A stretch of DNA of 64,000 bases from Euborellia annulipes (GCA_023213315.1 JAKCPI010027598.1:1-64000), one strand, 5' to 3'. Positions 44,497 to 56,660 are shown, numbered from the stretch's first letter. Numbers and translations: made by a program. The notes: generated from the sequence alone by a model not told the origin.

Positions 44497-45454
44497 TGTA
44501 AGGGAAAAATGAATTTAATTTGAATAAATTAAAATTAGTGATTGAAAAAAATAACTTTTTTCTAATATTGTGAAATCAAGCCCCAAGTGTGAGATCATCT
44601 ATCCCCTTTCCACAAGTGCGTGATGTAATGCAATTCCCCACCCTCGTGATCTCATAGATGATCACAACCACCCCATCCCCCCAAGCATAAGAAAGGAAAA
44701 CATGTCGTTCTGACCAAATAAGGACACAAGTCTTGGTGACGATCCCTCACCCCCTGGTTACTCATCGGTGATCACATACATTCTCCACTTCTGCCCCTAT
44801 CGTCGAACGCAGAAGAAGGGAGAATGTGCCCTATATAAGGCGCTGGGTCTGAGGGCCCGAGATCATTCGATCAATCAATCTATCACCATCCACTGTTCAA
44901 GGGGGTCTCTCAGTATTAAACTGGCCCTTGTTCAGTATCTCATTTAAAACCTAATTCAGTCATCTTGGATGCTGAAGCCTTGCCCATCTAGCTAGGGGGA
45001 TCTCTAGGTGAATATGCCTGCCCCTTCTAGATAAACTCCTTCATATCTTAAACCATCCAGCAAAATCCATTCAAAAGTTGACTCCGCACTAAATGGTAAA
45101 CTCCTAAACATCAAAAGTCTAAAATATTCTGCCAGAACGAGAGGCCAACGGGCACAAAACTCAACATGAAAATTGGATCCTCGCCACTGACACCCCCAAG
45201 ATCATCGTCAACAGCCCATGGACCAAATAAATTTCATAAAGATAAGCACAAACAAAATTATAATGAAAATTGTTATCTTTTAAAATATTGATTCAAAAGT
45301 AACAATAAATAAATAACTTGTAAATAAATGTAACAAATCTTTCAGCAACGCGAAGCACCATATTTTAAATTGAATAAATTAATTTTGTATGTAAATTTCT
45401 AAAACTATTATTTACCTTATTCCCAGCCATCAAACTAACCAATAGCACATTACA
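44497..45454 (+). repeat. Putative LTR, copy 1 (~960 bp)
   Basis: Starts TGTAAGGGAAAAAT and ends CACATTACA, so the ends are TGTAA / TTACA. It contains GTGAGATCATCTATCCCCTT, a CCTATATAAGGCGCTGGGTC TATA-box region and a downstream GGTCTCT block. Nearly the whole length is repeated in the same orientation at 48854-49821. Similarity continues a few bases past the proposed 3' end, so the border is +/-15 bp. Confidence 0.6.
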
Positions 45455-45794
45455 ACCTCATGTTTAAACCACCCAGAAATACGTTAGAATTAGCAACGAT
45501 TGAAATTCTTCAAACATCCAAAATCAGGTAGATTTCTTTTTTTATGAATTGGTTGGTGGTTGGTTTCGATTACATTGATGTATAAAATTAAATCTATATT
45601 TGAACTTTGTTACATTACAGAAAATTGTTTTTTGTCCGAAATATAAATTTTTATTATATTTCAGAGAAGAAAGGCTCAAATGGTCTTTATTTTCTCACCC
45701 CTCCACACCTTTGAGAAACCTTTATTTTCACACAAAAAAGGCCGGTTTTCGATGCACAGTCCTGGTATTTATTAATAGATAGAATAGATAGAGC

Positions 45795-46213
45795 AAATTT
45801 AATTTAAAAGCACCCGATAGGCCTTCCTATGTTCGCCGACTAAAAGGGAAGAGGTACCACCCAAAATACTATACTATATACCCACTATTAAACACAGAGG
45901 GGGTAATATTATGGTATGGTGGATTCCTTCTCTGGTCAAGGCCTAGGTCCCCTTCAACAAATTAAAGACACAATGACGGGATCGATGTATAGAGATATTC
46001 TCAGTGACGTCATGTTGCCATATGCCGAAGAGAACATGCCCTTGCTGTGGCGTTATCAACACGACAATGACCCCAAACACAAATCCCGCATTGTGACCAC
46101 ATGGCTTCAGGAAGCGGGAGTGAAAGTTTTAAACTGGGCATCACAATCTCTAGATCTCAATCCAATTGAGATTCTGTGGGATTTTGTGCATCGGCGGGTA
46201 TGCGGCACAAACT
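45795..46213 (+). pseudogene. Tc1-like transposase fragment
   Basis: Three overlapping frames give SKFNLKAPDRPSYVRRLKGK, GGNIMVW and SGQGLGPLQQI..HDNDPKHKS..WASQSLDLNPIEILWDFVHR. These are the second and third catalytic regions of Tc1 transposases (HDNDPKHKS Asp and the LNPIE acidic residue). Shifts occur near 45880 and 45915; the helix-turn-helix half and the C-terminal end are missing. Confidence 0.8.
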
Positions 46214-46314
46214 AAATGGTCAATACTTTAAATAAATTTTTTTTTACTTTCCCATTCAAAATTAGGGATTCATTTTCACAAAAAAACGCTAATATCATAC
46301 CTGTAGATCTGGTA

Positions 46315-47363
46315 TTACCAGGTCTATGCAGATGAAAGTGCCCTGTGTTTCACTAGCTGAAACACCACATGTTTTAATTTCCGAACCATCTCAAATGACC
46401 TTGTCGCTTCATCTGTCATCAACATTCAATTCACACTTTGTTGAGTTTCACACAACAACATAGTTTTTTCTGGTGTTAAAAATGTCGAATTTTGTTCCTG
46501 AAAGTGCTCATTTGCGGAAAGCAATAATTTTCTGCTTTCATTTGAAGAAAACAGTTGCAGAATCTCATCGAATGCTTGTAGAAGCTTACGGGGGCCATGC
46601 TTTCAGTGAATCGAATTGCAAAAAGTGGTTTCGTAAGTTTCGTGATGGTGATTTTGATGTGAGAAACGAAGAACGTGGGCATGCACCAAAAAAGTTTGAG
46701 GACAACGAATTGCAAGCACTTTTGGACGAAGATGATGGTCAAACACAACAGCAGCTCGCAGAACAATTAAATGTTGACCAGTCAACGGTTTCCAGACGTT
46801 TAAAAGCCATGGGAAAGATTTATAAGGTCGGTAGATGGGTGCCACATGAACTCACTGAAAGACAACAAGAAAACCGAAAAATTGCTTGCGAATTGCTGCT
46901 CGCCAGGCATGAAAGAAAGAGTTTTTTGCATCGAATCATCACTGGCGATGAAAAGTGGATATATTTCAAAAATCCCAAACGCAAAAAATCATGTGTGAGG
47001 CCCGGCCAACCTGTTCAATCGACGCCAAGACCGGATCGCTTCGGCCGAAAGACAATGCTCTGTATTTTCTGGGATCAGCGTGGTGTTATCTGGTATGAAC
47101 TCTTAAAACCAGGTGAAACAGTTACTGGTGCACGCTACCAACAACAATTGACCGATTTGAATCGTGCTGTGCATGCTAAACGTCCCGAATATGCACTTCG
47201 TCATGACAAAATAATTTTTCTAGATGACAATGCATCGCCACATCGAACAAGAGACAACCAAAATTTGGTACAGTCGTATAACTGGGAACCGCTACCTCAC
47301 CAGACCTTGCACCATCCGACTACTACTTGTTTTCATCGATGGGACACGCTCTTAACGATTCGA
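46315..47363 (+). mobile_element. mariner element, 5' portion
   Basis: The left inverted repeat TTACCAGGTCTATGCAGATG (preceded by TA) is matched by the right-hand repeat at 52543-52570. The element ends abruptly at 47363, short of its own right end. Confidence 0.8.
46482..47357 (+). pseudogene. mariner transposase, truncated and frameshifted
   Basis: The ATG at 46482 starts NFVPESAHLRKAIIFCFHLK, followed by the HTH pair (SNCKKWFRKFRDGDFDVRNE; VDQSTVSRRLKAMGK) and the WVPHELTERQ linker. The catalytic blocks are TGDEKWIYF (first Asp) and FLDDNASPHRT (second Asp). The third block, normally YSPDLAPSDYYLF, is out of frame because ~13 nt are missing before CCAGACCTTGCACC. The rest is cut off. Up to that point ~260 codons are intact. 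Confidence 0.85.
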
Positions 47364-47420
47364 TACGCAAAGTATTGGAAATTTTTCATAGCAGTAGCTG
47401 AAACTTCTTTCACGTGAAGA

Positions 47421-47840
47421 ATGTTTGGAAACGCGAGACAGAGACGAGACAGAGAGAGGATGCGTGCTTTCAATGACCGGAAGACCAGTCAGGCGGGGCA
47501 ACCTGATTACCAAGGAAGGCAGGATGCCTGGTATCAGGAGTCACGGCACGAGGAACCGTTCCGGCCGAAACCGAATAGAGGAGGAGGAAGTATGGGTCGC
47601 GGAAATCCGGACCAAGGTAGATTCGCCGGGCGTGGAAAACCAGCTCAGGAAAGGCAGACTGCTGGATTCCCAGCTAGTGGAAGAATGAATAGTGGCAGTT
47701 TTAAACCATCAACGAGAGAGACACCGCCAAACGACGACAATGTTTATAATTTCGAGGATATGGCGATGATGATCCCTGACAACACGACCAGCCTGGTAAA
47801 CGCAGATCACACTGGATTTCAAAGTGGAGGAGTGCTATAG
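47421..47840 (+). CDS. Hypothetical Gly/Arg/Pro-rich 139-residue frame
   Basis: Open from ATG to TAG, rich in Arg, Gly, Gln and Pro with RGG-like runs (GGGSMGRGNPDQGRFAGRGK). It is GC-richer than its surroundings. It could be the basic tail of a retroelement gag (no CCHC knuckle seen) or a host RNA-binding fragment. It lies between the two putative LTRs and just after the mariner break. Confidence 0.35.
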   Translation: MFGNARQRRDRERMRAFNDRKTSQAGQPDYQGRQDAWYQESRHEEPFRPKPNRGGGSMGRGNPDQGRFAGRGKPAQERQTAGFPASGRMNSGSFKPSTRETPPNDDNVYNFEDMAMMIPDNTTSLVNADHTGFQSGGVL

Positions 47841-48179
47841 CACAATCAGATCAGTAAATTCTCGGATTGGCCGGGAACTACCACTAAGTGTGTTCCAACA
47901 TGCCATGTCCGAAGTTTTTTGGGCATTTGTGATAGGCATGGCGTACAAGGACGGTGTTTTAATTTAGTTTTAAGGATAATTCAATCAAGATATTAGGAAA
48001 ATTAAAAATAATAAAATCAAAAAGAAATTTAGAATAAAATTTGAGTTTATTAAAACCAAATAAGAAAAATAATTTTTTTTTTAAAAACAAAATTAAGTCG
48101 TAGTACGAAATTTTGTTTCTTGATAACAGAAAGTCAAAGTCGAAAAAAAAAGCAATTTGAGCGTAGTCAAACTGAACCA

Positions 48180-48853
48180 AAAGATAAAAGAAATTTGGAA
48201 TTAATTTTTTTTTTAAATCAAAACAAATGAATAATTTAATATAAAAGTTTTAATTATCAAATAAAGGAATAATAACACAATTATTAATATACAAAAAAAA
48301 AGAATTAATAAAGCTCAAATACACAAATAAATTTAAACAAATAAACAAAACGAAGTTAAGAAGAAAAGAGAGAATAGAAATAAAGAGAATATTAAGAAGT
48401 TAAGAAGGAAGAAATAAGAGAAAATAAGATAAAGATAAGAGAAGTTAGGAAAATAATTTTTTTTAAAACCAAACACACAGTTATACACAACACAAAGTTT
48501 TTTTTTTTTTTAAATAATAAAATTGATAATTAAACGAAAACAGAACCCAAAAGGGAAAATAAGCAAATAATCAAAATAAAATAAATCCAGATAAATAAGA
48601 AATAAATCTTTTAAATAAAAGTTTCAGTAAAAATAAATCAAACTTAAAATCAAACAACAATTTTTAATTTAGTAATAAGGAACAAGAAACAAATAATTTT
48701 TTTAATAAAACAATTTAATAAAACAAACCAAATCCGAGTATCTCTGATTGAATAATTCTTAATTTTTTTTATAAATAAGGCTTTTCAAACAATATCAAAT
48801 AATATCAAATAATTACAATTTCAAACAAATTATTTCAATAATAACAAATAACC
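48180..48853. other. Purine/A-rich tract
   Basis: ~670 bp dominated by A and AG words on the + strand, right up to the second LTR-like repeat. A similar tract is found at 58800-58980. No gene. Confidence 0.5.
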
Positions 48854-49821
48854 TGTAAGGGAAAAATATATTTAATTTAAATAATTAAAATCAGTGATTG
48901 AAAAAAATAAAAACTTTTCTAATATTGTGAAATCAAGCCCCAAGTGTGAGATCATCTATCCCCTTTCCACAAGTGCATGATGTAATGCAACCCCCCACCC
49001 TCATGATCTCATCGATGATCTCAACCTCCCCATTCCTCCAAGATAAAGAAAACATTTCGTTCTGACCAAATAAGGGCACAAGACTTGGTGACGATTCCTC
49101 ACCCCCTGGTTACTCATCGGTGATGACATACATTCTCCAGTTCTGCCCCTATCGTCCAACGCAGAAGAAGGGAGAATGTGCCCTATATAAGGCGCTGGGT
49201 CTGAGGGCCCCAAAGATTCGATCATTATGATTCGAACCCACACAACCATCCACTGTTCAAGGGGGGTCTCTTTTCGGCATTCCGCCGGCCCTTGTTCAGT
49301 ATCTCACTTATTCCTAATTCAGTCATCTTGGATGCTGAAACCTTGCCCATCTAGCTAGGGGGATCTCTAGGTGAATATGCCTGCCCCTACTAGATAAACT
49401 CCTTCATATCTGAAACCATCCAGCAAAAATCCATTCTAAAGTTGACTCCGCACTAAATGGGTGCAAAATCTCCTAAACATCAAGCAGTACCATATTCTGC
49501 CAGAACGAGGGGCCAACGGGCCCAACACTCTTCTTGGATGCTGGACCCTTGCCACTGATAACCCCCCAAGATAATCGTCAGCAGCCATGGACCAAATAAT
49601 TATCTACAGATAAGCACACTTTTGTAAAAAAAATTGTAATCTTTTAAAAGTAATATTGATTCAAAGGTAAAATTAAATCTTGTCAAATATATTTGTATAA
49701 AAAAAAATCTTTCAGCAATGCGAAGCACCCATTATTTAAATTAAAGTAAATTTATATGTAAATTACTAAATTTTATTTACCTTATTCCCAGCCATTTAAA
49801 ACTAACCAATAGCACATTACA
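48854..49821 (+). repeat. Putative LTR, copy 2 (~970 bp)
   Basis: TGTAAGGGAAAAATATATTT start, CCTATATAAGGCGCTGGGTC and ACATTACA end, as in copy 1, with scattered substitutions and small indels that show age. The flanking bases do not give a convincing target duplication. Confidence 0.6.
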
Positions 49822-50065
49822 AACCTCTTTAACCAAATACCGAATTTGTCAATTCTCAATCACGTCACATACTACAGAAAAGAACGGGGTAAAAGTCACC
49901 ATCCTGTTGGTCCCTTTTGCCAAAATCAATTTACTAGAGTATTTTTCAAAATTTAATTTTTTATTATTTTTTTAAATTCAGATTAGCTTCAACTTCTAAC
50001 ATATCCATTGTTGTGCCTGAAAATTTTTGAATAATTATAATTAATAATTTAATATAATTAAAGGA

Positions 50066-50575
50066 AGTCTGACTATATCAAATAAATGATGACTCGCAGT
50101 CTAGACATAAGATATATCAAATAAATGATGACTCGCAGTTTAGACATAAGAAAGATCTAATTCTTTCCCACCGATAATAAAAATAATTATCAGCAATATC
50201 ATATGGCACCTGGGAAAGAAAAACAAGAGAGACTTCTCACGATATTTGAAACTGCCAAATGGCTAAAGACGAGCACTAGGCAACATGAACTGCCAGGTTG
50301 CATATAAACGTCATCAAAATTTATAAAGAGTAAGCATTTACCGTGGGACCTTATGTCCCCACCATCAATCAGGTGCTATATAAGCTCCCAGTCAGAAAGA
50401 GACATCAGCCTTTTGACTCCCGACTCACGGGCAAGTACACGTATATGTTTTATAATATAACCTCCTCTCTAGTATCACGAATGTACCCATTTATACATCT
50501 AAATTTATAATAAAATTATTATAAATTAAACAACATCTTTTATTATTTGACCTGGTTCCGAGTAACCAAGAGAAT
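50066..50575 (+). repeat. Putative LTR (type A) followed by PBS-like site
   Basis: Begins with a two-copy ~38-bp tandem (ATATCAAATAAATGATGACT...), contains GGGACCTTATGTCCCCACCA and GCTATATAAGCTCCCAG, and is followed by TGGTGGCGGC, a TGG-initial site as used for tRNA priming. A diverged relative of its first two-thirds is at 54320-54640. Confidence 0.45.
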
Positions 50576-50579
50576 ACTC

Positions 50580-52142
50580 GGTGGTGGCGGCAAACTACTA
50601 CAAGAAGAACATCCAAGACCACAACTGGACATCACGAGATAGCGGACATAACAAGTTAGCGGCCATAACACCATAAAATCCTTATCCAAATACCTTAACA
50701 ATACTAAGTTGCTGAATACTAACATAATTAACATCTCAATAAATCAAAGTAACAAGTAACAAATTCCCATCCTAACCTATCGTATCCCAAGTATCCAATC
50801 CTCCTACACCAACTAACAAAATTAGATTTTTTATTTTTTTTCTTTTCGGCACAAATCAAAACATACTCAAGTTTAACAGATTTTGGAGAGGGGGATCAGT
50901 GAGATTGTGACTGTTACCCCTGCCTGCTCTGGTCAAATATTTTTTTTAAATTTTTTTTAATATAATTGTACAGCAAGAGGAAATCTCACCGGAGATTCAA
51001 ACATCAAGATTAATTTCAATTGTAAAATTATCTCAAGAGAAATAAAACAACTATTTTTTTTTTTATCCTTCAAATTCTGTTTACTTGTGGTCAAACCTGA
51101 ATCATCCTTTTGTGGCACCCTATCACCTCGTAAGCGGATTCAGCCGGAGTGCCTGGGACCAACTACAGGTAAGCAGAAGCTGAAGGGTTGGAGGTCCCGA
51201 CCACGGGCCATCCACCGTTAGCGAAGTCGTAACATTATATTACGTAAAGGACCCGGCAATATAATTAATAGACTCGTTACAATATATTTAATGAAATAAT
51301 AAATTAATAATTTTATAAATATGAGTTTTATATCAAAATAGAGATTACATGCATAGAGAGGCGATATCTAATTAAAAAAACAACACATACTCCTTCTTTA
51401 TAAACTTTCCCTACTGAACGCGTTCAGAACTCAAATTTTTAAGCCTATGATAAAAAACATTGCAATATACAACCTATGATTTTTTTTTCCTTTCTTTTTT
51501 TTTATAATAATATATAAATATTTTAATATAAATAATAAAATAAGTGAAGATGATATGGTTACAATTTATTAACGTTTATGATGAGGTGATGGAAAAGTTC
51601 GAAACGCCAATAACAAAATTTACTCATTTGAATATAAATATGTTGATGATGATAATCTATTACCGAGAAGTCTTTAAAATTATAATATACAGTATACTTT
51701 TTTTTTAAATTACATTTATTAAAAGATAAATGGTCAAGATGAAGACTGGACCCCCAGTTCCAGGAACGGCAAGGCCCGGCAAAGGCCTTATATCTCTCGA
51801 AACTATTATCAGTAGACGAGAAGATCATATTCGGGTGCCTTTCAGATAATGGTTCAATAAGACCGATTTGCTTTATCATTCGACACTACGGAAATACAAA
51901 ATTATGATATCGAATTTAATTTTCAACAATATAAAGAGTTTAAATTACTTACCAGCGCCGGTCCCGAAACAACTCAGGCCCCCCCCCAAAAGAATGGTCT
52001 CCTCTCTCTCTCACTCTCTCTCACTCAGGAGGATTTGTGGATTGGGTGGCCAGGTGTCACCACCTGTCAGGAAGACTACCTGGTAGGTTTTGAGGAGCGA
52101 ATTTCCAATGATAAATAAATTGAAATAAAAATTCAAATTTCA
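50580..52142. other. Region downstream of LTR A, no gene recognised
   Basis: AT-rich, with a (TC)n tract at ~51992-52026. A 106-codon minus frame (51559-51879) has no domain. Confidence 0.35.
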
Positions 52143-52570
52143 ATGTTACACCGTGCTGGGCATGCTAAACGTCCCGAATATGCACTTTGTCATGACAAAA
52201 TAATTTTTCTAGATGACATTGCATCGCCATATCAAACAAGAGACAACCAAAATTTGGTACAGTCGTATAACTGGGAACCGGTACCTCACCAGACCTTGCA
52301 CCGACTACTACTTGTTTTCATCGATGGGACACGCTCTTAACGATTCGAGCTTCAATTCTTACGAAGGAGTGCAAAAATGGCTCGATGAATGGATCGCTGA
52401 CAAAAACGAACAATTTTTCTGGCGCGGTATCCATAAATTGCCTGAGAGATGGGCAAGATGTGTAGCTAGCGAGGGAAATTATTTTGAAGAATAAATTTGT
52501 AACAGTTTTCGTAAAATAAACATGTAAATTTGAGAAAAAAAAGGCACTTTCATTTGCATAGACCTGGTAA
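52143..52570 (+). mobile_element. mariner element, 3' portion
   Basis: 52150-52348 duplicates 47164-47363 (FLDD block to GATTCG), including the same ~13-nt deletion. It then continues with DYYLFSSMGHALNDSSFNSY, KWLDEWIADKNEQFFWRGIH, the stop at 52492-52494 and the right inverted repeat ending CATAGACCTGGTAA. It has an additional 4-nt loss in the third catalytic block. Confidence 0.8.
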
Positions 52571-53102
52571 GAATTCTTTAAGAGAATCCATAGAGCCCTT
52601 AATCATTATAATCCATTATATACTGTTACGTTCCACCACCCCTTGAACCCGGGAGGTGGCTCTGCCTGAGCGCTGGCCATCCCCAGGTAGGGGATGCGAG
52701 AGGGGAACACGGGAGAGAGAAGGATCTGAGTATTTTTCAGTCACTCAGTCGACTCAGAACATGTGACGGAGACATGTCAGTCTCCACCAGATAGTCATAT
52801 TGAAGGGATCTATATTGCCCTTATTCACCCTATATCTATGTATTCACCAAAAAACCAGAAAAATAAATATAAATAAAAGAAAGGGAAACGTTTTTCGTCT
52901 TTTTCTTTCCACGATTCCCGGAACCTGACTGTGCCTTCTAAGAGACCTGCATTGAGGAAAGAGAACAAAAGGGATTTCCACCTGCAAGGGCAGCCGCTCG
53001 ACCTTGGAGGTGCGAAAACGCAACAATACAAACGGAGAAATATCGGGTTAAAAGTTGAAAACCCGGATATTCAGACTCAGTTGCTTTAGTTTTGTCAGGC
53101 CC
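52571..53102. other. Spacer, no gene recognised
   Basis: GC-richer patch at 52623-52720 (GAACCCGGGAGGTGGC) of unknown nature. Confidence 0.35.
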
Positions 53103-53480
53103 TGTATGTGGTGGGAACCCTGAGAAAGAACCGATTGGCAGGATGCTCTTTGCATATCGACGTTTCGTTGAAACAAAGAGGTCGCGGTACTAATGACTAC
53201 AGAGTAGAAACTAATGAAAATATATTTATTCTAAAATGGTTTGTTAATAAGGCAGTGCATCTGATATCTTCTTATAAAAGTCAAGAGCCCGTTGAAAGTG
53301 TAAGAAGATGGTCAGTTTCTGCTAAAGAATATGTAGATGTCCCTCGGCCTGCAATAGTGAAATAATATAACACTTTTATGGAAGGAGTTGATCTGCATGA
53401 TATGCTGGTTCAGCTATACCGAACAAACATCAAGGGTCGTAGGTTTTACCTGAGGTTTATATTTCATATGGGAGAAGTGT
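53103..53480 (+). pseudogene. piggyBac-type transposase fragment
   Basis: Reads VGTLRKNRLAGCSLHIDVSL, RGRGTNDYRVETNENIFILK, WFVNKAVHLISSYKSQEPVE, VPRPAIVK, then after a stop YNTFMEGVDLHDMLVQLYRT and FYLRFIFH. This covers the second and third catalytic regions of piggyBac/PGBD transposases (the WxDNK equivalent is WFVNK, with the catalytic Asp replaced; GVDLHD is present). Dead by truncation, stop and active-site change. Confidence 0.8.
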
Positions 53481-53481
53481 C

Positions 53482-53640
53482 ATAGAAACTGAAAGTTTCA
53501 ATGTATTCATGCCAGAAAGAATTAAAAAGCATTTTGATCAGACACTTATAAACCTTTATTTCTTTTGACTTTTTTTGCAGATCTACATCACCAATATAAT
53601 TGCCAAATTTACTTAATGCTGCCGCCTCCCCCGATGGAGG
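53482..53640 (+). repeat. Direct duplication, first copy
   Basis: CATAGAAACTGAAAGTTTCA to the CGCC motif; repeated at 54103-54268 with a small indel. Reads in part as MPERIKKHFDQTL..; family unknown. Confidence 0.7.
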
Positions 53641-54102
53641 AAGAATTTCTAAATAAATATATTTAAAAATATTCCAAGAGAGCTAGCCTGACTCCCAAGA
53701 ACATCACAGCTACAATTATCAATAATAGCTTATTAAAATCTTTCAATGAAGAAGAAGTCGAATATAAATCTTTCGATTCTGTGATGCAAATGGACGATGC
53801 TGTTCATTATCCTCTCAATCCTTCAGATTTTTTCTCTTCGATCAACATTACTAAAGATTCAAGCGTAAAAGTCACGACTCTCTGAAAATGGCCTATTTAA
53901 AAAATTTAAAAGAGGCAAAGATTATGAAGAGTTCAAATGTAGTAAAGTTAAGTGATCTCAACATCAATGAAAAATAACATATAATCAAGGTTAGAATCAT
54001 CAATACTCAGTAAGTATTTATTAATATTATTATTTTCTAAAATATTTTTCAGTGGTCTTAGAAAGTTTTTTATTTCTATCTATTTAGATATGGTGAGAAG
54101 CT
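53641..54102 (+). other. Short frame between the duplications
   Basis: RASLTPKNITATIINNSLLK to DDAVHYPLNPSDFFSSINIT is open for ~70 codons without start or recognised domain; probably a repeat-encoded remnant. Confidence 0.25.
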
Positions 54103-54268
54103 AGTCATAGAAACTGAAAGTTTCAATGTCTTCATGCCAGAAAGAATTAAAAAGCATTTTGATCAGACACTTATAGACAATATAAACCTTTATTTCTTTT
54201 GACTTTTTTTCAGATCTTCATCATCAATACGAATGCCAAATTTGTTTGATGCCGCCGAATAATTCTAC
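54103..54268 (+). repeat. Direct duplication, second copy
   Basis: Matches 53482-53640 and keeps an insertion (AGACAATATA) absent from the first copy. Confidence 0.7.
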
Positions 54269-54319
54269 ATCTAAACCCCAGGACCAAGGACATTGATAAA
54301 GGAACACGATTATTTTACA

Positions 54320-54645
54320 GGATAAAGAAGGTCTAACCGTATCAAATAAAATCATACGCAAGGTCTAGACAAGAGAAAGATCAGATTCTTTCCCATGGAC
54401 AATAAAATTGTTATCCTTGCCTGGAAAGGAAGACAAAGGAAACTTGCCATGATATATGATTTTGTTGAATTGCTAGGACACCTGCAAAGCTATATGAACT
54501 GTCGAGTTGAACCTCGACGTCAACAAAATTAATGTAGAGAATGCATTTACCCTGGGACCTTATGTCCCCACCATCGATTTAAGGGCTATATAAGCTCCAA
54601 AACAGGCAAAGTAATCAGCATTGCCTCCAGACTCACGTACTGTAC
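54320..54645 (+). repeat. Diverged relative of LTR A
   Basis: GGTCTAACCGTATCAAATAA, GGGACCTTATGTCCCCACCA and GGGCTATATAAGCTCCAAAA align with 50066-50430; the 3' third is gone. Confidence 0.55.
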
Positions 54646-54719
54646 AACATCTCTATCTTATACCGGGAGCATAGTCTCAAGTGTACTACGGCACGGAAAG
54701 CACTTTTCCAAAAAAGAAC

Positions 54720-56660
54720 AGGCTCAGACAGTGGCTTTGAACAAAGCAGGCTAAAAAATTGTGAAATCGCGCAACAATTGGGGAGATCTCCATCAGCTAT
54801 TAGTCGTTTTTTAAAAAATCCAGAAATTTATGGTATTTCGAAACGTACAGGACGCCCAAAAAAATTATCTTTTAATTAATCTTAAATTTGGACAATTATT
54901 TTGAAATAGCTTTTTTATTATATTCTAGATTATATTTAGTGTAATATACGGGATTTTGGGAAAAGAACGGAAAGGATTTTAGCATCATTATTTCTTCTCT
55001 CTCTATTATTTTTCCATCACATAAGAATATGATACTCGGCCAGATGGAATGTGTCGACATAGGAAAAAATATCGACAAACAACTCGAGGACAAGCGATTA
55101 TAAGGAGAGAAATTAAAAGTGTATTTCACATAAGAGGGAAAGAGATAGAGAGAGAGTAGTAAATGCTCAAGCCCACAAGACGGCGACACATGACGGAAGA
55201 CCAAGAGAAAAATGGAGGGATCAGCAGAGATGGTCGACGAGGGTTGATCAAGGCGCGGTGGGCAGAGAGACTGGAGACCTGGAGGTGGTGTGGGACCTGG
55301 GCCGCGGAAGTCGACGACGAGGGGTGAGACAACGCCTCAACTGGTTGTAAAGTGTTAAGTTTTCTTTTTAATGTGAAAGGAAAAATATTTGACTCTCAGA
55401 CAGGTATTGTGCTCGCTATTTTTTTTTTTTGTTGTTTCCTTTGGTGGACCTCGTTTTGGGGGATTTACACCAAGGCCGCGATCGGTGCGTACGTGAGTGC
55501 GAATCAAATTCAGTTCGGACATTGCGCGTGGTTCCGGATTAAATAAACTAGAATATTCGAGCTGGCGGACACGAAAAAGGGGGTAAGGGAGAGATTATGA
55601 ATTGGGAGTGAGGGTATTTTTTAGTATTTTTTTAAATTATTTTTTTATTATTTTTATCTTATTTTTATTTGGTTATATGTATATTTTTTTTATCAACTTA
55701 GAGTGATTATTTTGGAACTGAACTGTGTGTGAAAACAATTGGTTTATAAGAGATTCAATCCACTTGAAAAAGAGGGTAGTTGTTAATTTATTTTAAATTT
55801 GTCATTATTTTTTTTTATGAATATTTTATTAAGATTTGAAGGTCGGAATATATATTTTTTTTTTTTAATCTTAATAAAGACCAGAGACATCTAGATTATA
55901 AGAGATCGGATTCCCTTGAAAGAGAGGGTAGTTGGTTATTTTATTTTAAAATTGTTTATTATTTTTTTTTTATATGAATATTTTATTTTTTAGTTGCTTT
56001 TATTTAAGTAGCATTTAGATCGTAATCTGGTTGGAGAGAGAAAGAGAGAGAGAGAGAGAATGTGAAGAGAAGACGAGAGTTTTGTTGTAATAGTAATTGA
56101 ACCATATTTTTATATTTTAACTTTAAATTTTTTTTTTTGTCTTAATTCGTTATAGAACTTTATTTCGTAACCTTATTATTTTATTTTTTTTAAATAATAA
56201 AATCTTGATTTCATGAAGGAGGTGTAATAAATTTGCGAAGACCCCCATCTCCTCTCTCTCCCTGTAGGTAGGAGAATTTGGCAGTACCAGTCCTTGGAGA
56301 GGATACCCGCCACCGTCAGTTCCGAGAATTGAGGTAAGACCGACCCAGTAACGCGGAATATTACATTAGTGACAAAAAAAAAATTTAATTTAGATGGACC
56401 TGATGGTTTCCGATATTATTGGAGAGATCTCCGAAAAAGTCCTGAGTAATTTTCAAAAAGAAACTTTGGAGGAGGAAGCGTCATGGTTTGGGCAGCAATG
56501 AGTCCTAAAGGAATAATCGGCTTAGAATTTGTAACGCATAAAATGAACTCTTTAGATTATCAAGGTGTTTTAAAAAAACATATTTTACCTTTTATCACAA
56601 AAAAAATTATATTTTTCGACAAGAAAATGCCTCAAAACATTCAAGTATTGTAATGGTATA
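54720..56660 (+). pseudogene. Tc1-like transposase, split by a ~1.5-kb insertion
   Basis: The N-terminal part (54720-54870) reads NCEIAQQLGRSPSAISRFLK, PEIYGISKRTGRPKKLS, the HTH plus GRPR-like motif. The catalytic part (56390-56655) reads NLDGPDGFRYYW, FGGGSVMVWAAMSPKGIIGL, KMNSLDYQGVLKKHILPFI. About 90 residues in between are missing, so the interruption also deleted sequence. The interruption holds a tandem ~120-bp imperfect repeat (55740-55830, 55890-55995), a (GA)n run (56036-56060) and CCTGTAGGTAGGAGAATTTG near 56265. Confidence 0.75.

Noticed and set aside
46476..46845. Minus-strand frames opposite the mariner gene
   Set aside because: They are antisense shadows of the transposase reading frame.
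47425..47688. Alternative frame overlapping the Gly/Arg-rich frame
   Set aside because: Shorter, overlaps the 139-codon frame and has no better composition.
53161..53180. Hammerhead-like GAAACGTC on the minus strand
   Set aside because: No CTGANGA core lies upstream and the bases are part of the piggyBac reading frame.
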